This document shows positions 15,164-23,910 of a DNA stretch of 64,000 nucleotides, piece after piece. The position numbers were made by a program, and so were the translations under genes. The notes beneath the pieces are model-generated. The model had not been told where the DNA came from and did not search any database. It was given only the letters and a program-made list of their open reading frames with translations. The DNA is from an uncultured Desulfuromonas sp. Lineage in GTDB: Bacteria > Desulfobacterota > Desulfuromonadia > Desulfuromonadales > Desulfuromonadaceae. Every line of letters begins with the position of its first letter. Positions within the stretch are counted from its first letter, which is position 1. Location of the stretch: positions 682,001 to 746,000 of the forward strand of contig NZ_OY787469.1 of the NCBI RefSeq assembly GCF_963678835.1, written 5' to 3'.

Positions 15164-18100
15164 GTAGAGGAAACGTCACATCTTTGATTCTGTTGACGCT
15201 GCTGCTTCCGATGGTGGCGTTGGCGGATGTTGAGCTGCCGGGGTTTCAGCAGTTGGGCGACAATTCACATCTGACGGTGACCTATGATCAGCTACGCGAG
15301 TCGCCCTTTTATGTGTCCTTGACCGACGATATCACCTTGGCCTCGATCTCTCTGAGCGGGGTTTCCGGTTTAGAGCCGGATTCTTCTCTGGTTTATTTTA
15401 TCGACGGTATCAAGGTTGCCACAGGCACACAAGGCTCGACCAGCGTTCCCGTTTCGATGTCTTTGACCGCCGGCTACCACACGTTGGCTTTGCGGGGCAG
15501 CTGCTATAGCAACGGTGTTTTAGCACCTTGTTCAGGAGGCAGCGCCTCCATGAATATCGCCATTGCCGACTTGGCGGACCGGTTTGTTGACCCGGTGACC
15601 CACCTAGTCAACGGTGATCTCAATCAGGCCTACACCGGAGGCTTCGGAATCAATGCCGTTGAGATTACCGGAGATGCAAACAATTCCATTAACCTGAGGC
15701 AATGGGCGGACCGACTCTATATTCATGGATCAACCAATAGTGGCGGGTCCTTGGAGCTGGGCAATGGTGACGATATTGTGTTGATCGGACGAGACAAAAA
15801 TGCCCCCATTAATCTTTCTCAGGGAGACAATCATTTACAGATCAACGGTCATTTGAATTCGGGTGCGGTCACCGCTGGCAATCAGGATGACACGGTGAAG
15901 GTCAAGGGTGAGGTCAATAATGCCATCCAGTTAAACGGCGGCAACGATCAGGTTGAAGTTTATGGAAATATGAACGGCTCCATCAACATGGGCCATGGCA
16001 ACGACCAGGTGTACATTCATGGTGATGTTAACGGGTCAGGTATTGACATGGGGAAGGGAAGTGACATTCTGCGTGTTGATGGTTCCTTCAACTCTACGGT
16101 AGACGGCGGCGGTGGTGATGGTAACGATACCCTCTATGTCAACATGACGGAAGCACAATGGGCTGGCAGTTGGCAAAAAGGCCATGTGCGGAATTTTGAA
16201 ACCATCATCTGTACCGACACCGTTGTTGAACATGATGACGAGGACGATTTCTCCTTCACGCAGATTACCCTGCATACGGCGGACTCGCTGCAGACGAGCG
16301 ACAGCGTGCACTTTATCCAAAAGCACCACCTCGGTGACAATTCAGACGATTGGGACGGCTATGATGTGACCGGCGACCCGCGATATTATCCGGATTCGGC
16401 GGAAGGCACACGGCAGGATTATTCCTTTGAGCTGTCACAGCCCGCAACCCATTTAAAAATTGAATTTTATCGTGTTCGTAAGCTGGATACCGACAACCCC
16501 ATCTCACTTGACGGCGCTCAGGTCGGTTCGCTGTCCACTGATTCTGATCGGTTGATCTTGGAACTGGATGGTTCCTGGAAGCAAGGAACGCACCAACTGC
16601 GGATTAACTCAAAAATAGTTCCACCGTCACGGCGTGACAATGACGATTTCAGTTGGGACCAGGTGATCATCACACCGACCACGGACCCTGAAATCGATCA
16701 TTTCAAATTTATCCACGACGGAGAAGGCATCACCTGTATGGCCGAAGAGGTGCGGTTGGTGGCCTGCGCCAACAGCGACTGCTCATTGTATTACAACGGG
16801 ACCGTCCACGTGAAGCTCTCCAATATCGGCTGGCTGTATGGGCGTGAAAAAGATCTGACTTTTCCGGGAACCGGTGACGGCGTCATTCTCAAAGTGCAGC
16901 ACACTACGCCGGGCTATGTCGTTCTAGGTGTCGAGAGTTCCACTCCCGCGGCTCATGAGCCGGTCAAATGCGACGACGGTAAAGAGGCCTCTTGCCAGAT
17001 CAACTTTTCCAATGCCGGGATTGTCATTGACGGTGATTATACCGGTTTTGACGATGAGTCTCCTCAAAGTGATGTCGTTACACAGATTGCCGGAAAAAGC
17101 TCAATGCGTGGTTACCACGCCAGAGATCTTCGCGTCTGGGCGGTAAAGACCGATCCGTTATCGGGTGCCTGTGTTGCTGCTGTCGCCGACAAAACGATTC
17201 CGGCGTGGGCTTCGTATCAGCTTCCGGTTTTTGAGGAGGGGTTGCCCGATACGAAGGTTCTGTTTGTCGGAGAGGATTCAACGTCAACAGTACTGGTGAA
17301 CGAGGACAAGACGAAAGGGAAGTTCAATCTTGCCTTTGATGACAACGGTACCGCGCCGTTTGCAATGACGTTTGCCGACTGTGGACGCTATACCATACAA
17401 ATTAACCTCAATTTGCCTGTTGTCGACGAGTCCGGCGATGGTGCTGACGATGCAGACGATGCTGACGATGATGAGGTGGTTCCTGTTGAGGCGGTCTCGA
17501 ATCCGTTTGTCGTCCGCCCTTTGGCCGTGTTTGCCGATGCTCCCGGCAACCCCAAAGCTCAGGATGTTAAGAACAACAATGCGTTTTGGAAAGCCGGAGA
17601 GGACTTTACCCTGAATTTCAAGGTATTGGCCTGGGCAACGGGGCGTGACGGAAATAATAACGGTTTGTGGGACAACGCTTCAGCAGCGGACCTTAAGGAC
17701 CCCGGCGACGGCTATGCACGAGTGCCTTATTGGAATATTGGACAACCTCCGGCAACGGTTGTTCTGCCCGCCGCGACCGGAACGCCTGTGGTGGGTGGTG
17801 CGGGAACATTGACCTACGCACCGCTGGATGCTCCTCTGAATGTCATTTTTTCGGCAGGCAACCGTACCTTAAGCGCAACGGCAAATTTCGATGAGGTTGG
17901 AGTGATTCAATTTCCGGGGTATGCGCTCGATTTTCTCGGCGAGGACGTTTTGCTGGATAGTCCGTATATCGGTCGTTTCTATCCGCACCATTTCAAGCTC
18001 ACTCCTGGTGTCTTGACGAATCGCGTTGACCTGTCTTGCACAACGGCAGCGACAACGGCAGCGACGTTTACCTATCTGGGGGAAAATTTACAACTGACCT

Positions 18101-18978
18101 ACAGGCTGACGGCTAAAAATGCGCTGGGAGCCACAACGCTTAACTATGATGATCGGGCCGGATTTGGCCGCTTTATAGGTAATACGCTGTTGCCCGCGAC
18201 AGAACTGGCCGATTACACCATTGGGGCGTTGGATGATCCTTACGGCACGCCGACTACCGCTCTTAGTGAACGAATCAACATCGTTTCTGCTAAACATATC
18301 GATGGCTGGCTTTACGGCAGGGCAGATTTTACGGTGGTGTTGAATGTTGCCCGTCTGGCGGATGTGGACGGGCCTTTTCCCAAGTGTTATTTCGGGATCT
18401 GTCTTCAGGATCTGGATGGTGTGCAAATTGCCAGCTCAGAAGATAGTGATGGTGCAGAAATCAGCGCACCGGATCTGGATATGGATCAGGATACTGTGCT
18501 GGATCATACTCTGGTGGTCATTGATCCGACTACGTTGCGGTATGGTCGGATGGTCTTGGAAAATGCCTACGGTTCTGAGCTGTTGGATCTGCCGATGACG
18601 ATGCAGGCCGAGTATTGGACCGGTGTGGCGTTTACGCGTAATCTTCTCGATTCCTGCACATTGTATGGCGAGACAGCTCTGACGTTGGATAATGACCAGG
18701 TTGAAGATCCCGTAACGGGAGCTGGTCCGATTGAGGTCGGTACGCAGGCCACGACGGCAAACATCACCAACCAACCCTTACTCACCGGCGACGGCGGGCT
18801 GTTTTTCAACGCTCCCGGAGCTGGAGGTGACGGCTGGGTCAACGTGGAGCTTGAGGTCGACGATTACCTGAAATACAACTGGCATCATCTCGGCGATGAA
18901 AATCCGCGTTCCCGCGCCACATTCGGCATTTACAAAGGCAGCGACCGCATCATTTTTCTGCGCGAAACAGGCTGGTAG
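15160..18978 (+). CDS. mshQ: MshQ-like giant pilus-tip/adhesin protein with RTX-like repeats and DUF6701-type C-terminus
   Basis: Large secreted protein of 1272 residues, the last gene of the MSHA locus and probably a tip adhesin. A signal peptide (LILLTLLLPMVALA) spans residues 1-22. Residues about 195-325 hold seven imperfect ~20-25-residue repeats with turn motifs GNGDD, SQGDN, GNQDD, GGND, GHGND, GKGSD and GGGGDGND, resembling a calcium-binding beta-roll. A beta-sandwich-like region follows (about 380-460). From about 510 onward FKFIHDGEGITCMAEEVRLV begins the MshQ/DUF6701-type region with paired cysteines. An Asp/Ala-rich linker lies near 757-770. The repeats are not something I recall from Vibrio MshQ. 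Confidence 0.85.
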   Translation: MSRGNVTSLILLTLLLPMVALADVELPGFQQLGDNSHLTVTYDQLRESPFYVSLTDDITLASISLSGVSGLEPDSSLVYFIDGIKVATGTQGSTSVPVSMSLTAGYHTLALRGSCYSNGVLAPCSGGSASMNIAIADLADRFVDPVTHLVNGDLNQAYTGGFGINAVEITGDANNSINLRQWADRLYIHGSTNSGGSLELGNGDDIVLIGRDKNAPINLSQGDNHLQINGHLNSGAVTAGNQDDTVKVKGEVNNAIQLNGGNDQVEVYGNMNGSINMGHGNDQVYIHGDVNGSGIDMGKGSDILRVDGSFNSTVDGGGGDGNDTLYVNMTEAQWAGSWQKGHVRNFETIICTDTVVEHDDEDDFSFTQITLHTADSLQTSDSVHFIQKHHLGDNSDDWDGYDVTGDPRYYPDSAEGTRQDYSFELSQPATHLKIEFYRVRKLDTDNPISLDGAQVGSLSTDSDRLILELDGSWKQGTHQLRINSKIVPPSRRDNDDFSWDQVIITPTTDPEIDHFKFIHDGEGITCMAEEVRLVACANSDCSLYYNGTVHVKLSNIGWLYGREKDLTFPGTGDGVILKVQHTTPGYVVLGVESSTPAAHEPVKCDDGKEASCQINFSNAGIVIDGDYTGFDDESPQSDVVTQIAGKSSMRGYHARDLRVWAVKTDPLSGACVAAVADKTIPAWASYQLPVFEEGLPDTKVLFVGEDSTSTVLVNEDKTKGKFNLAFDDNGTAPFAMTFADCGRYTIQINLNLPVVDESGDGADDADDADDDEVVPVEAVSNPFVVRPLAVFADAPGNPKAQDVKNNNAFWKAGEDFTLNFKVLAWATGRDGNNNGLWDNASAADLKDPGDGYARVPYWNIGQPPATVVLPAATGTPVVGGAGTLTYAPLDAPLNVIFSAGNRTLSATANFDEVGVIQFPGYALDFLGEDVLLDSPYIGRFYPHHFKLTPGVLTNRVDLSCTTAATTAATFTYLGENLQLTYRLTAKNALGATTLNYDDRAGFGRFIGNTLLPATELADYTIGALDDPYGTPTTALSERINIVSAKHIDGWLYGRADFTVVLNVARLADVDGPFPKCYFGICLQDLDGVQIASSEDSDGAEISAPDLDMDQDTVLDHTLVVIDPTTLRYGRMVLENAYGSELLDLPMTMQAEYWTGVAFTRNLLDSCTLYGETALTLDNDQVEDPVTGAGPIEVGTQATTANITNQPLLTGDGGLFFNAPGAGGDGWVNVELEVDDYLKYNWHHLGDENPRSRATFGIYKGSDRIIFLRETGW

Positions 18979-19019
18979 TTTAACAGGCCGCTGAGGAAAA
19001 CAATTTTGTACGACAATTG

Positions 19020-19045
19020 CTCATGGAAGATGTTTTGCCCATGAG
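19020..19045. other. Stem-loop between mshQ and the EAL/HDOD gene
   Basis: Arms CTCATGG and CCATGAG pair perfectly around a 12-base loop, 42 bases after the mshQ stop. There is no T-run. It may be the 3' end of the MSHA message or part of the leader of the next gene. Confidence 0.4.
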
Positions 19046-19075
19046 ATGGTGATCTATTTAAATGGAGGCAGTGAC

Positions 19076-20284
19076 ATGCAGGATATCTTTGTCGGCAGAC
19101 AACCTATTTTTGACCGTAACATCAAGGTATATGCCTATGAGTTGTTGTATCGACACGCGTATGTCAATTATGCGGAAATACACGATCAGGATGCTGCCAG
19201 CTGTGATGTGATGGCCAATGCCCTGCTTGAGATCGGGCTGGATGCGATTGTCGGCCCTCACAAAGCCTTTTGTAACTTTGCCCGAGGCTTTTTGCTACAA
19301 CGCGATGATCTTTCCTTTGTTGCCGACCGACTCGTTATTGAAGTGCTGGAGCATGTTGAGCCGGAACCAAAGGTTCTTGAAGCCATGGACTATTTCTCAG
19401 CACAGGGGCATTTGATCGCCCTGGACGACTTTGTCTATCGTCCTGAGCTGCGCCCGTTGGTTGAGCGGGCTGATATTGTCAAGCTGGATGTCATGGAACT
19501 GAGCATGGATCAGGTGGCTGAGCAGTTGACCATGCTACGCAAGATCAAAGCGTTGAAATTTGTTGCGGAAAAGGTGGAAAGCAACGACATTTTCCAGCAG
19601 TGTCGCGAGCTGGGGTTTGATTATTTTCAGGGCTATTTCTTCAGTAAGCCGAAGATTGTCTCCGGCAAGAAGCTGCCACCGGCGCGCATGGCCATGATCC
19701 GCCTGCTCAGTGAGCTGCAAAATCCCGATGTCAGTATCAGCGAAGTGGAAAAGATCATTGAGTCTGACGTCTACCTCAGTATCAAACTGCTGCGTCAGAT
19801 CAATTCAAGCTATTACAACCTGATTAACGAAGTGACGTCGATCCGTCAGGCCATTGTCTGTATCGGTCTCAACCATATTCGGACCTGGGCTTGTGTGCTG
19901 ATGCTTGGCGGTGTCAGCGACAAACCGCAGGAGCTGCTGGGCATGGCACTGATCCGGGCCAAAATGTGTGAGTTGCTGGCTCCGGATTCTGATCATGGCC
20001 GTCAGCAGGTGTTCTTTACCGTCGGACTGTTTTCGTTGCTCGACAGCATCCTTGATGCGCCGATGAGCCATATTCTCGATAGTTTGCCATTGTCGGATGA
20101 GATCAATGATGCTTTGCTCGATCATGGTGGTGAGGCGGGTGCGACTTTGCACGATGTGCAGTGTTATGAGCAGGCCAACTTGGTGGATCTTGAAGGTTCC
20201 AGTCATAGCAGTGATGAACTGGCCAATGCCTATTGGCAAGCCGTTGCCTGGGTGGAGAAGATCAAAGCCAGTTTGAACGATTGA
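19076..20284 (+). CDS. EAL-HDOD signalling protein (YuxH/CdgJ-like)
   Basis: 402-residue cytoplasmic protein from ATG 19076 (TGGAGG at 19062-19067). An N-terminal EAL-like domain spans about residues 1-200. The motif itself is ELLYR instead of EALLR, but ALDDF, KLDVME and FVAEKVES resemble the metal-binding segments of active enzymes. A C-terminal HDOD domain (about 205-400) has LLSELQNPDVSISEVEKIIESDVYLSIKLLRQINS. Family members regulate motility and c-di-GMP responses; the related Vibrio CdgJ affects MSHA and flagella. Whether it hydrolyses c-di-GMP is unclear. Its position behind mshQ suggests it feeds into pilus control. Confidence 0.88.
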   Translation: MQDIFVGRQPIFDRNIKVYAYELLYRHAYVNYAEIHDQDAASCDVMANALLEIGLDAIVGPHKAFCNFARGFLLQRDDLSFVADRLVIEVLEHVEPEPKVLEAMDYFSAQGHLIALDDFVYRPELRPLVERADIVKLDVMELSMDQVAEQLTMLRKIKALKFVAEKVESNDIFQQCRELGFDYFQGYFFSKPKIVSGKKLPPARMAMIRLLSELQNPDVSISEVEKIIESDVYLSIKLLRQINSSYYNLINEVTSIRQAIVCIGLNHIRTWACVLMLGGVSDKPQELLGMALIRAKMCELLAPDSDHGRQQVFFTVGLFSLLDSILDAPMSHILDSLPLSDEINDALLDHGGEAGATLHDVQCYEQANLVDLEGSSHSSDELANAYWQAVAWVEKIKASLND

Positions 20285-20302
20285 TTCAGGTTGAACAGGT
20301 AA

Positions 20303-20339
20303 CGCCCCATTGTCATTTGCAGATCATGGGGCGTTTTTT
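20303..20339 (+). terminator. Rho-independent terminator after the EAL/HDOD gene
   Basis: CGCCCCAT and ATGGGGCG form an 8 bp stem followed directly by six T residues on the + strand, 18 bases after the stop. It separates this gene from the convergent speA. Confidence 0.9.
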
Positions 20340-20368
20340 ATTGCTCGTGTGTGGGTTGGGATGAAGTT

Positions 20369-22267
20369 TCAGTCGCGATAGTAAGGATAGCCGCTCAGGT
20401 TGTCGCCAAACAATGTCAGAAATTGCTGACGCTCGGCCACGCTCAGCCGTTGTTCGCGTACCGCCAGCTCTGCCTCTTTGCGCATTCGATCAAACAGCAC
20501 CGACGGACTGTATTCCACATAGCTGAGAATCTCACCGATGGTGTCACCGGAGATCTCTTCAATGAGATCATAACCACCTTCATCATTGATGCGTACGCTG
20601 GCAACATGGGTATCACCAAACAGGTTGTGCAGATCGCCCAATGTCTCCTGATACGCCCCCATTAAAAAAGCACCGACATAGTAATTTTCGCCCAGCGTAA
20701 ACGGATGCAGCGGCAGTGTTTTGCGCAGTTCGCCGCCGACAATAAACTGGTCGAGCTTGCCGTCGCAGTCGCAGGTCAAATCCGAGAGGATTGCCTCACG
20801 CGTCGGCTTTTGTCCGAGGCGGTGCAGTGGAGCGACGGGCAGCAGTTGATCGATGGCCCAGGTGTCGGGCAACGACTGGAAGACACTGAAGTTGCCGTAA
20901 TAGATATCGGCCAGGGCATCCTGCAATTCGCTGATCTGCGGTGACGCTAGGCCGGATTGGCGGGCCGTGGCAACGACTTTTTGTGCCGTGGCCAAAAACA
21001 GGTTCTCGCCTAAGGTGCGTTGGCGCAGGGTGAGTTGCCCGTCACGAAATTGTTGGCGCATACGGTCACGCAGGATAACCGCCTGGTGGTAATCCTGGCC
21101 GTTGAGAGTCGTGAAAAAGCGGTGTTGCTCCTGCAGGATTTCAGCTTCGCTCGCAGGAAACGGTTGTGGCAACGGGCCTGCTTCAAAATGCATCACATCA
21201 AGGATGTTGAACAGTAGCATCGACGAATAAGCCACAGTGGCGCGACCTGATTCGGTAACGATATGGGGGTGAGCAATGCCGGTGCTGTCGAGCGTTGCCG
21301 CAATGGTGGTGACAATGGCCCGGCAGTAGTCCTCCAAGCTGTAGTTGCGCGAGTGGCCATCGCCACTGCAGCGGCCACTGTAGTCCACGGCAAGGCCGCC
21401 GCCGAGGTCGAGGTAACCCATAGGCGCACCTTCGCGGCGCAGATTGATGTAGTAACGGCACGCCTCTTCCACACCACAACCGATGTCCTCCAGACAGGGG
21501 ATCTGCGAGCCGAGATGGCAGTGGAGCATTTCCAGGCAGTCGATCATCCCGGCGGCCTGCAGGGTTTCGACCATGGCCAGTAACTGGGTGCTGCTTAAAC
21601 CGAAACTGCTGCGGTCGCCGCTGGTTTCCGTCCACAGGCCACTGACCTGGGTGGAAATTTTAATCCGCGCACCGATGTGCGGGCGTACGTCGAGCAGACG
21701 GCTGCGCTCAATGAGCAGATTCAGTTCAGCGGGAGATTCAATGACGAAAAAACAGGAATGGCCGAGTTTTTGTGCCCACAGCCCGAGGTCGATGAACTCC
21801 CGATCTTTGTAACCATTGAGCACCAGCAGGCCGCCCGGCGTCAGGTTGGCCAGGGCCAGCACCAGCTCAGCTTTGCTGCCCGCTTCAAGGCCGTGCTGGT
21901 AGGGGGCGCCGAAGCGGCAGATCTCTTCAATGATCTGGCACTGTTGATTGACCTTGACCGGAAACACGCCGCGGTAACGGCCTTGATAACCGGCGGCAGC
22001 AATGGCGCTGCGAAAAGTCTCGTTGAGATAAACAATGCGTGATTGCAACAGGTTTTCAATGCGCAAGACGATGGGCATGTCATAGCCGCGTTGTTCCAGA
22101 CCGGCGACAATTTCCATCAGCGAAACCTGAACCGGACCATTGCTGCCGGCGGTCTCCACCGTCATCTCCCCAGCGCTGTTAACGCCAAAGAAGCCGCGTC
22201 CCCAGTCGGGGATGCCGTACAGTTGTGCCGAATCGTCAATGGTCCAGTTGTTCAGGTCTTGCGTCAT
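20369..22267 (-). CDS. speA: Biosynthetic arginine decarboxylase SpeA
   Basis: PLP enzyme that converts arginine to agmatine, the first step of putrescine/spermidine synthesis. 632 residues, the usual length for the biosynthetic form. The PLP lysine lies in FPVKVNQQCQ. Other family segments are EMLHCHLGSQIP, YLDLGGGLAVDYSG and, near the C-terminus, VGAFLMGAYQETLGDLHNLFGDT. No signal peptide is present. speE lies upstream on the same strand, but 288 bases of palindromes intervene, so the two are probably separate or differentially expressed transcripts. Confidence 0.96.
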   Translation of the reverse strand: MTQDLNNWTIDDSAQLYGIPDWGRGFFGVNSAGEMTVETAGSNGPVQVSLMEIVAGLEQRGYDMPIVLRIENLLQSRIVYLNETFRSAIAAAGYQGRYRGVFPVKVNQQCQIIEEICRFGAPYQHGLEAGSKAELVLALANLTPGGLLVLNGYKDREFIDLGLWAQKLGHSCFFVIESPAELNLLIERSRLLDVRPHIGARIKISTQVSGLWTETSGDRSSFGLSSTQLLAMVETLQAAGMIDCLEMLHCHLGSQIPCLEDIGCGVEEACRYYINLRREGAPMGYLDLGGGLAVDYSGRCSGDGHSRNYSLEDYCRAIVTTIAATLDSTGIAHPHIVTESGRATVAYSSMLLFNILDVMHFEAGPLPQPFPASEAEILQEQHRFFTTLNGQDYHQAVILRDRMRQQFRDGQLTLRQRTLGENLFLATAQKVVATARQSGLASPQISELQDALADIYYGNFSVFQSLPDTWAIDQLLPVAPLHRLGQKPTREAILSDLTCDCDGKLDQFIVGGELRKTLPLHPFTLGENYYVGAFLMGAYQETLGDLHNLFGDTHVASVRINDEGGYDLIEEISGDTIGEILSYVEYSPSVLFDRMRKEAELAVREQRLSVAERQQFLTLFGDNLSGYPYYRD

Positions 22268-22555
22268 TTCACCACACTCCTGTCAGTGGTTTGTTGGGTA
22301 TTGATTGGAGCCCATGGATGGACGGCCAAAATCGTCGGGTTCGCCACGCATCTCTATTGGTCCGGCGATTTTGTACGCTTTTGAAAATGACATTTTTCAA
22401 AAGCGTCAGGCTGTTGACAAACAGGCTCCCCGAGCCCAAGGACGGGCGAGCCAAAAACAAGGAGAGGTTTAACTCCTTGTTTTTGTAAGTGAAGCAAAAC
22501 CGCGTTTTTGCGAAACGGCCATGACAAAGTCCCTGGATGGACTTTGTCATCAACC
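22268..22555. repeat. Cluster of three perfect inverted repeats between speE and speA
   Basis: In 176 bases there are three strong hairpins. At 22375-22406 the arms are ACGCTTTTGAAAA / TTTTCAAAAGCGT (13 bp, 6-base loop). At 22452-22485 they are CAAAAACAAGGAG / CTCCTTGTTTTTG (13 bp, 8-base loop). At 22521-22550 they are ATGACAAAGTCC / GGACTTTGTCAT (12 bp, 6-base loop). The last starts six bases after the speE stop and is the likely speE terminator hairpin on the minus strand. Reading frames through this stretch are not supported as genes. Confidence 0.8.
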
Positions 22556-23401
22556 TTATCGGCCAATGTTTTCGCGGGCAAAGGTCGGCAGCATAAACGC
22601 ACCGAGGTGCAGTTGCTCGTTGTAGTAGCGGGTATCAAAGCCGCGGTTGGCGGCGCGCTGCTGATCAAAATCAGTGACCGGGTGGTATTTCTTGCTGGCA
22701 AAGGCGAAACTCCACAGACCGCTGGGGTAGGTGGGGATGAACGCCTGATACATCTCGACAATGGGGAACACGTTGCGCAGGTTGCCGTACATGGCCTTCT
22801 GGATGTCGCCATGGTAAAAAGGCGATTCGCTCTGGGCGACCATGATGCCGTCCTCTTTCAGGGCACCGTGAACCAGACGGTAAAAATCTTCTTCGAACAG
22901 GCCGACGGCCGGACCGATGGGATCGGTGGAGTCGACAAGGATGATGTCGAATTCGTTCTGGTGGTCACGAATATAGGCCAGGCCGTCATCGACATGCAGT
23001 TTAACGCGTGGATTGCTGCCGTCAATTTCACAGGCCATGGACGGCAGCAGTTCGATGGACTTCTCAATCACCAGACCGTCAATTTCGCACAGGGTCGCTT
23101 GCTCAACACCGGGGTGCTTCATGATCTCGCGGATGCTGCCGCCGTCACCGCCGCCGATTACCAGTACGTTTTTCGGGGCGGGGTGGGTGAACAGTGCCGG
23201 GTGGGCAATCATGTCGTGGTAAACGAACTCATCGCGTTCGGTAACCATGACCAGACCATCAAGCAACATCATTTTGCCGTATTCCAGGGTTTGGACAATG
23301 TCCAGTTGCTGAAATTCACTCTTGCCGGAGAACAACGTCTCCGTCACCTTCATGGTAATCCCGACATTTTCCGAGTGTTTCTCGGTGTACCACATTTCCA
23401 T
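22556..23401 (-). CDS. speE: Spermidine synthase SpeE
   Basis: Polyamine aminopropyltransferase that moves the aminopropyl group of decarboxylated SAM to putrescine. 281 residues. The N-terminal beta domain (MEMWYTEKHSENVGITMKV) and the catalytic core YHDMIAHPALFTHPAPKNVL, GGGDGGSIRE and VDSTDPIGPA are all present. Length and motifs are normal. I see no speD in the window. The gene sits between the palindrome cluster and MITE copy 1, so its promoter lies beside or within the repeat-rich 23402-23906 stretch. Confidence 0.96.
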   Translation of the reverse strand: MEMWYTEKHSENVGITMKVTETLFSGKSEFQQLDIVQTLEYGKMMLLDGLVMVTERDEFVYHDMIAHPALFTHPAPKNVLVIGGGDGGSIREIMKHPGVEQATLCEIDGLVIEKSIELLPSMACEIDGSNPRVKLHVDDGLAYIRDHQNEFDIILVDSTDPIGPAVGLFEEDFYRLVHGALKEDGIMVAQSESPFYHGDIQKAMYGNLRNVFPIVEMYQAFIPTYPSGLWSFAFASKKYHPVTDFDQQRAANRGFDTRYYNEQLHLGAFMLPTFARENIGR

Positions 23402-23430
23402 AATGGCTTCCTGTTCCTTAAATAGAGGGT

Positions 23431-23594
23431 TAGTGCTCTGACAACACGAAATCTTCGGGTTTGGCTTTGCCTTGCACCATTGTCACGGCGTTGCAAAATC
23501 TTGACGTGGAGCGTCACTTCTGCGATTTCGCGCCTTGTGAGAACGGCACAATGCTATGCCATACACTCGAATTTTTAGCATTGACAGTGCACTA
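23431..23594 (+). mobile_element. MITE-like repeat, copy 1
   Basis: 164 bp element with ends TAGTGCTCTGACA and TTGACAGTGCACTA. It is nearly identical by eye along its length to copies at 23745-23910 and, inverted, 62281-62444. It carries no coding capacity of its own. The terminal inverted repeat and dispersed copies are typical of a non-autonomous miniature transposon; flanking TA is present at both ends of this copy. Confidence 0.75.
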
Positions 23595-23634
23595 GTAGTT
23601 GAACACACACAATTTTGTCATCGGAAAGAGCCTC

Positions 23635-23716
23635 TGTAGGAGCGAATTTATTCGCGAATTGTTCTGGTCATTGATCCTTATCATGAGGGGAATTCGCGGC
23701 TGAAGCCGCTCCTACA
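23635..23716. repeat. REP/BIME-like palindromic pair
   Basis: TGTAGGAGCGAATTTATTCG starts the left unit. The right unit ends with GGCTGAAGCCGCTCCTACA, so TGTAGGAGCG and CGCTCCTACA face each other over about 82 bp, each unit with its own small dyad. The GTAGGAGCGGCTTCAGCCGCG core is the kind seen in REP elements of many gammaproteobacteria. It lies between MITE copies 1 and 2. Confidence 0.65.
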
Positions 23717-23744
23717 ACAGACAATTTCAAAGATGCTGAAGTAC

Positions 23745-23910
23745 GAGTGCTCTGACAACACGAAATCTTCGGGTCTGGCTTCGTCTCGCACCCTTCCCAC
23801 TGCGTTGCAAAATCTTGAAGTGGAGTGGCCACTTCGGCGATTTCGCGCCTTGTGTGAATGGCACGATGCTATGCCATACACTCGAATTTTTAGCATTGAC
23901 AGAGCTCTAG
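23745..23910 (+). mobile_element. MITE-like repeat, copy 2
   Basis: Second copy of the ~164 bp element in the same orientation as copy 1, from GAGTGCTCTGACA to TTGACAGAGCTCTAG. Its right terminal repeat contains the stop codon of the minus-strand gene at 23907-24374, so it lies exactly at that gene's 3' end. Confidence 0.75.

Noticed and set aside
22508-23425. 305-residue open frame on the + strand opposite speE
   Set aside because: It mirrors speE codon usage and starts in the palindrome cluster; not supported.
23681-23896. Small protein frame through MITE copy 2 (and the similar frame near 62300)
   Set aside because: The peptide is the translation of the repeated element in one frame and recurs only with the repeat.
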